NCBI GenBank assembly: GCA_037043015.1
Contig: CM073326.1
Location: 4,933,845-4,997,844 of the forward strand
Origin: Bryum argenteum
Taxonomy: Eukaryota; Streptophyta; Bryopsida; Bryales; Bryaceae
DNA length: 64,000 bases
Reading direction: 5' to 3'
Below the pieces are notes generated by a model. That model did no database searches, was not told the origin of the DNA, and was given only the letters and a program-made list of their open reading frames with translations. Positions within the stretch are counted from its first letter, which is position 1. The number at the start of each line of letters is the position of its first letter. The translations under genes were made by a program, and so were the position numbers. Positions 59,640-64,000 of the stretch are shown here, in pieces.

Positions 59640-59778
59640 TTAAGCAAATGTAATCTTTAATCTGGTAAGTAAGACAAAAGTATCCTTAATATGTTGGTAT
59701 TGTTGATTCATAGGTTGGTTTCTTGAAAAACTTGAATATTCATGAAGAGGCTGCAAATTTAGGAGACATTTCCTAAAT

Positions 59779-59946
59779 ATGGTAAGAAAAAGGAAAGCTC
59801 CAGATACATTCCGTCCTATTGATTTCTCGCAAGATATAGGCACATATGAAGCAAGCGGGGAGTCATCCGGAACTTCGGAAGATGCAACAGATGAAATCAA
59901 AGAAAACATCTTGCCCAATTCCTTCCTGCAAGCTCAGTCGGTATAG
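59779..59946 (+). CDS. Short ORF upstream of the tnp2 transposase, 55 residues
   Basis: MVRKRKAPDTFRPIDFSQDI, then a Ser/Glu/Asp-rich stretch (EASGESSGTSEDATDEIKEN), stop at 59,944. It lies 150 bp before the first recognised transposase exon in the same orientation. It could be part of the CACTA transcript or chance; no family is recognised. Confidence 0.25.
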   Translation: MVRKRKAPDTFRPIDFSQDIGTYEASGESSGTSEDATDEIKENILPNSFLQAQSV

Positions 59947-60092
59947 GGAAGATCTAGTATCAAAAAAGGTGCCAAGAAAGGTATGAGATGAAATCTTATC
60001 ATCTTTGGTTTTTTTAATTATTTATTTATCATATGATTTTTATGATCACTGATTATTTGTACTAAGGTTGATTCTTTCCTTCTAATAAGCAG

Positions 60093-62985
60093 AAAATGCA
60101 CTACTTTCCAATTATACCAAGGCTACAATCCTTGTACAAGAGCCCTACAATGGCTAAATTGATGACATGGCATAGTAATCATGTTGGAGATGAGAAAGTT
60201 ATGAGAGGGCCAGCAGATTCTCCTCAATGAAAGCATGCAGATACCAAATGGAGCTTTCTCAAGAATGAGCCACGCCACGTACGATTGGGAATGGCAATGG
60301 ATGGAGTTAATTCCTTTGGAAATAATAGCACTTCCCATTCAACATGGCCCATCGTACTTGTAAACTACAACCTTCCTCCTTGGTTGTCAATCAAGGCAAT
60401 ACATGTTATTTTATGTGCCATCGTGCCAGGTACAATACCACTCCGTAATTTTTCAAAATTTTATATTAAAATTACAAATAGTTTAGTTTTTGCACCATTC
60501 ACCATTCAAAAAATCAAAATATAAGAAGGAAGAAAAGTTCTATAGAAACAATTCTTGTATCTTATATCGATAATTGTAATCATTCATGGTTCATGTCCGT
60601 ATATCATGTATACAGGATTTTTATAATAGTTATGAAAATGTTTTTGGAGTTAAGTGTTCTGAATATTGTTTAAGATGCAATTCTAAATTAACTTGATTAT
60701 ACATGTTTTGCAGGACCCAAAAAAGTAAAAGATATGAATGTGTATCTTGCTCCAATCATTAAGGAGCTTATAAGATTGTGGGAAAAAGGTGTGTGGACAA
60801 AAGATAATTCGATACAATTACCAGATCAAAAATTATTCTTACTGAAAGCAATTTTATTATTTGTGATGCATGATTTTCCGGGTTATGGAATAGCATCTTC
60901 TCTTCAAACTCAAGGCTTCAGAGGTTGCCCCCCTTGTGGTCCATTTGAGGTGCCATCATATTCAGCTAAGGAACTTGGAAAAATAATTTTTCACGGACAT
61001 CGTAAGTTTTTACCTCCGCATCATATGTGGAGATCTGAGGATTATAATCACCTGTTCGATGGTGAGGCTGAACGAAGTACAGAGCCACCAAAGAGGTGGA
61101 ATGGATGGGATTGGCTTGCAGCTTGGGGCCAAGTTGAAGAAGGATCTTTGCATATAGTTGATAGTGGGATGAAAGCTCTTTCTAAGTTTTATGACTTGGA
61201 ATATTGGGCGGTAATCAAAAATCTTTACCCTAAATTTTTATAATAGAATTTCATATCACTTATTACTTAGAGACCTACTATTTTTCTATGTAATCATTTA
61301 ATATTTGTTTAGTTTTTAACATCATTTTGGATTTGGTAACGTGTGCAGGAACACCCAATACAACACATTTTGGATGTCATGCACATAGAGAAGAATATCT
61401 GCTCTGCATTGTTTAAAACATTGACAAATACGAAAGGTACTAAAGCTGATTCACATGCGCAACACCGGGAGATGAAAAATATGGGAATAATGAGAGACTT
61501 TTGGATCACTGGTGAGCACGAACCAAAAAAACCTACATGGATTTTTACCAAGTCAGAGTATCACACAGTTATAGACATTATTACACAAATTCGAACCCCA
61601 CGAGGGTATGGTTCTTCATTCCAATACAAGTTTGTTGATGGTAAACTTAGTGGGATGAAGACACATGATTATCATAATTTATTGCATCACATATTGCCTA
61701 TTGCAGTGCGGGGGACATTGACTGCAGATATTAGAGACATTATTTATAGGCTGGGAAAACTTTTTCGATGGGTATGTGCAAAAGAGGTTTCCATATCAGA
61801 GATCAAATCCATGGAAGCTGAATCAGCGGAGTTAATGTGTAAGATGGAGCTGAATTTCCCTCCTAGTTTTTTTGACATTATGCCTCATCTACTTGTTCAC
61901 ATTGTGCAAGAGATTGAGTTGGTGGGGCCGGTACCATTTCGGTGGATGTACTTTTTGGAACGATATATGAAGGATTTGAAAGGATGGGTGAGACAAAAAG
62001 CTAGACCCGAGGGTTGCATGGCAGAAGGCTATATTTTACAAGAAGCTATGACCCATGTGAGTGAATATACTCAAAGATTAGATCCAAAGGCCTCACAGCT
62101 GAATGAAGATCCAGACTTGATTAGTATGAAGCTTCCCAAAGTATATAGATTGAAAAGCCTTCAACATGATACACGAGGTCGTATTTTTTTGCAGCAAGCA
62201 CATGCATTCGTATTGAAGAATGATCCATGCATGGCACACTGGAGAGAAAGGTATGCCTCTTTGTCATCTGCTAATTGGATACAGTTTGACGAATGGGTAG
62301 CCAATGAAATTAGAAGTTTAATTAGCCGCCGAGAAGCTGTTCCCGACCGAGAATACCATCTTGCAATTGGACCTCATCCAAATGTAAATTTTTTTTCCCA
62401 CATGTAGGCAAGAGGGAAATATTTGCGCATTGCATCACGAGACCAAGGCAAAGCTACCCAAGATAGTGGCATAGCTGCTTCATTCATACATGAAGGCACG
62501 AGCATCGAATATTATGGAAAGATTGAGAATATTGTTCAACTTCAATTCACCTCATTCACTATTATATTGTTGAAAGGAAATTGGTACAATAGTGAACCTA
62601 AATACAAAGGTGCACGTGTACCATTATTGAGGGACGAATGCGGTTTCAATCGAGTGAGAACAACTCATAATATTATGAGTTCAAATAAAATTACCGATGA
62701 ACCGTTCATGTATCCATGTGACATTGAGCAAGTCTTTTTTGTGAAAGACAGAATTAATCAAGGTTGGCATTTGGTTATTCCATATGAATCAAGGACTAAA
62801 AGGGTATTTTTCAAGCAAGAACTACATGTTAATGTAGTAAACACTGATAGCAGTGAATCTTCAGAAGATAACAATTCAATGGAGGAAGAAAGAGATAATA
62901 TTGAACAGTTGTCAGCAATATATATACAGGTCAGTTCATTTATATTTTTTTATGATTTTTTTTTCTTCATCTATAATTTGAAGTA

Positions 62986-63038
<53 letters not shown>

Positions 63039-63384
63039 TGGCTATGAAATATAGTTTTTAACATATATTCTAGTATATATACTAAGTACGTTTTATATCT
63101 GTTTTTGACCTTCATGTAACTAGGGTGAAGAAGATCTTGTAGAAGCTCCATCAGCAGAAGACTCATCATCAAATGATGAAGAAAATGACATCGAAGGAGA
63201 GGCTGAAGGAGAGCATTATGAAGAAGATGATGATAATATAGTTGATGAAGCTCCTACACACATCACCACTATAAACAATTATAGAGGTGAGGAATTCTTA
63301 ATGGAAGAAGAGATTTCAGACTCTGATGATGACCATGAGATAGATCCTAACCTAGTTGGTTTGGACATTCAAGAAGATTTGTGA
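60093..63384 (+). pseudogene. CACTA tnp2-type transposase with two nonsense codons
   Basis: Exons with consistent phases: 60093-60429 (ends phase 1), 60714-61210, 61349-62929 and 63124-63384, all GT-AG. Exon 1: MHYFPIIPRLQSLYKS and EPRHVRLGMAMDGVNSFGNN; exon 2: DMNVYLAPIIKELIRLW and FLLKAILLFVMHDFPGYG (Transposase_21); exon 3: ILDVMHIEKNICSALFKTL, a DUF4218-type region (LPIAVRGTL, MPHLLVHIVQEIEL, RWMYFLERYM) and a DUF4216-type region (SIEYYGKIENIVQLQF); exon 4 is acidic (EENDIEGEAEGEHYEEDDD). TGA at 60,228 replaces an expected Trp codon and TAG at 62,405 interrupts the DUF4218-DUF4216 link. The N-terminal transposase-associated domain is not found. The enzyme would cut CACTA ends. Confidence 0.85.
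62989..63036. repeat. (TA)n microsatellite in the last transposase intron
   Basis: About 48 bp of perfect TA inside the intron 62930-63123. Confidence 0.97.
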
Positions 63385-63563
63385 ATATAGCATTCTACTT
63401 TTTAGATTTGAATACAAGTTTTTGTATATATTTAGGGTGGTTAAAGTATACTTTTTTTCTATTGACTACATGACAACAAGAATATATAGTGTCAATCACA
63501 TCCTCATACCACTCTATTACGACGAGCAATAGCCTTCTATACACAAGTTGCAATAACTAGTTT
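63385..63563. other. 3' flank of the tnp2 pseudogene
   Basis: AT-rich. TATATAGTG at about 63,485 ends like a CACTA terminus but lacks the subterminal motifs. Confidence 0.35.
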
Positions 63564-64000
63564 TTAACTCCTAAATTTCCTTGGTGTTTTTTGGGAGCTT
63601 GAAAACTCAAAACTGCGATTCTCCACCTCTAAGCACTCGTGGGGGTGTGGACCAATTTCTTCTCCTTGTTTAGGACTTCCAACCGTAAGATCTTTTACCT
63701 AAGAATATGCTTGATTACTATTCAAAAAATTGACCGTTGGATGTTTACCATTTGAGAGATTATAACATTCAAAGTTTGTCTCCCAAGTTTTTTTGGGCAT
63801 TGTGAAGATTGGTTTTGAAATTTTTGGAGGTTGCCCTTGTAAAATTGGTAAACTTTTTGACTTGAGTCACTTTGAAACTTGAGTAGTGATTTAGTAATGA
63901 AAATGTTTCAAAAAAAAAATTTCAAAAAAGTTACTTATTTGAGCTGCCCCATCTCGGCTCGCAACCCAAGGATCGTCCTAGAAGACTCAAAAATTGGAAT
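63564..64000 (+). mobile_element. piggyBac-like end, truncated by the window
   Basis: TTAACTCCTAAATTTCC at 63,564 followed by AAAACTCAAAACTGCGATTC, CCAACCGTAAGATCTTTTAC and TTGACCGTTGGATGTTTACC, then GAGATTATAACATTCAAAGT. The order and spacing match the left end of the piggyBac element at 53,940-54,150. The other end lies beyond 64,000. Confidence 0.6.

Larger units (their letters stand above)
53940..59643 (-). mobile_element. piggyBac-type transposon, complete ends
   Basis: TTAA at 53,940-53,943 and at 59,640-59,643 bracket inverted repeats CCCCTAAAGGCCCA (14 bp identical at both ends). Between them a minus-strand transposase with the piggyBac DDD residues. The element is 5,696 bp without one TTAA, longer than the 2-3 kb of classical piggyBac because of extra 5' ORFs and 3' spacer. 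It is inserted in a CACTA element. TTAA duplication, CCC-start ends and the transposase type agree, so the family assignment is secure. Confidence 0.93.
47889..64000 (+). mobile_element. CACTA (En/Spm) transposon, right end beyond the window
   Basis: It begins with CACTACTAGAATAAGGGGGG at 47,889, the usual plant CACTA terminus, followed by dense subterminal AACGTTGC/GCAACGTT motifs to about 48,185. Inside are an En/Spm-type second ORF on the minus strand (50.1-51.2 kb), a tnp2-type transposase on the plus strand (60.1-63.4 kb) and a nested piggyBac element. No matching right terminus with inverted motifs is seen before 64,000. That all parts belong to one element is inferred from order. Confidence 0.65.

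Noticed and set aside
62384-62407. A possible 24-nt intron (GTAAAT...TGTAG) that would remove the stop at 62,405
   Set aside because: Far too short for a plant intron and the frame is unchanged with or without it; a nonsense mutation is simpler.
63485-63489. TAGTG near 63,485 as the right end of the CACTA element
   Set aside because: No inverted AACGTTGC-type motifs precede it and the adjacent three bases do not match those left of 47,889.

Overview
This is plant nuclear DNA. Five intron-containing class III (secretory plant) peroxidase genes sit among a Ty3-type LTR retrotransposon with an integrase and DNG-type protease of the plant Athila/Tat kind, a CACTA (En/Spm) transposon with a tnp2-type transposase, a tRNA-derived SINE, several MITEs and a piggyBac-type transposon. 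The species cannot be fixed from the sequence. The density of nested elements and an apparently full-length piggyBac element would fit a large-genome non-seed plant (fern or lycophyte), but that is a low-confidence inference.

Layout. 1-9.2 kb: gene-free AT-rich DNA built from a roughly 2-kb dispersed repeat (two direct copies and one inverted copy, each carrying a TTAA-flanked MITE) and a SINE interrupted by a second MITE. 9.2-25.9 kb: a degenerate tandem repeat split by a 13.7-kb LTR retrotransposon (2.5-kb LTRs, 5-bp target duplication AAGAT) whose gag and pol are frameshifted; a second complete SINE follows. 26-47 kb: the peroxidase cluster, PRX-A(-), PRX-B(+), PRX-C(-), PRX-D(+), PRX-E(+), each with three exons and encoding 318-320 residues with all catalytic residues. 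Promoter similarity defines two types (A and D; B, C and E), so C-D looks like an inverted copy of the divergent pair A-B, with E an added B-type copy. PRX-C is a chimera: B-like through the middle of exon 3, A/D-like at its 3' end. A conserved element of about 200 bp lies just downstream of all five genes. A roughly 774-bp perfect TTTA repeat lies between A and B, and a fragment of an OCRE-domain splicing-factor gene lies between B and C.

47.9-64 kb: a CACTA transposon that starts at 47,889 (CACTACTAGAATAAG, then repeated AACGTTGC-type motifs) and runs off the window. It holds an En/Spm-type second ORF on the minus strand and a spliced but stop-containing tnp2 transposase on the plus strand, and it has been invaded by a complete piggyBac element (53,940-59,643; TTAA duplication, 14-bp terminal inverted repeats, transposase with the DDD residues and a Cys-rich C-terminus, now split by two 1-bp frame changes). 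Ends and subterminal sequence of this piggyBac resemble the MITEs in the first 8 kb, which suggests a family of non-autonomous derivatives.

The only host genes likely to be functional are the five peroxidases. They are predicted to be secreted to the cell wall or apoplast and to act as heme peroxidases on phenolics. Everything else is mobile DNA or its remains.
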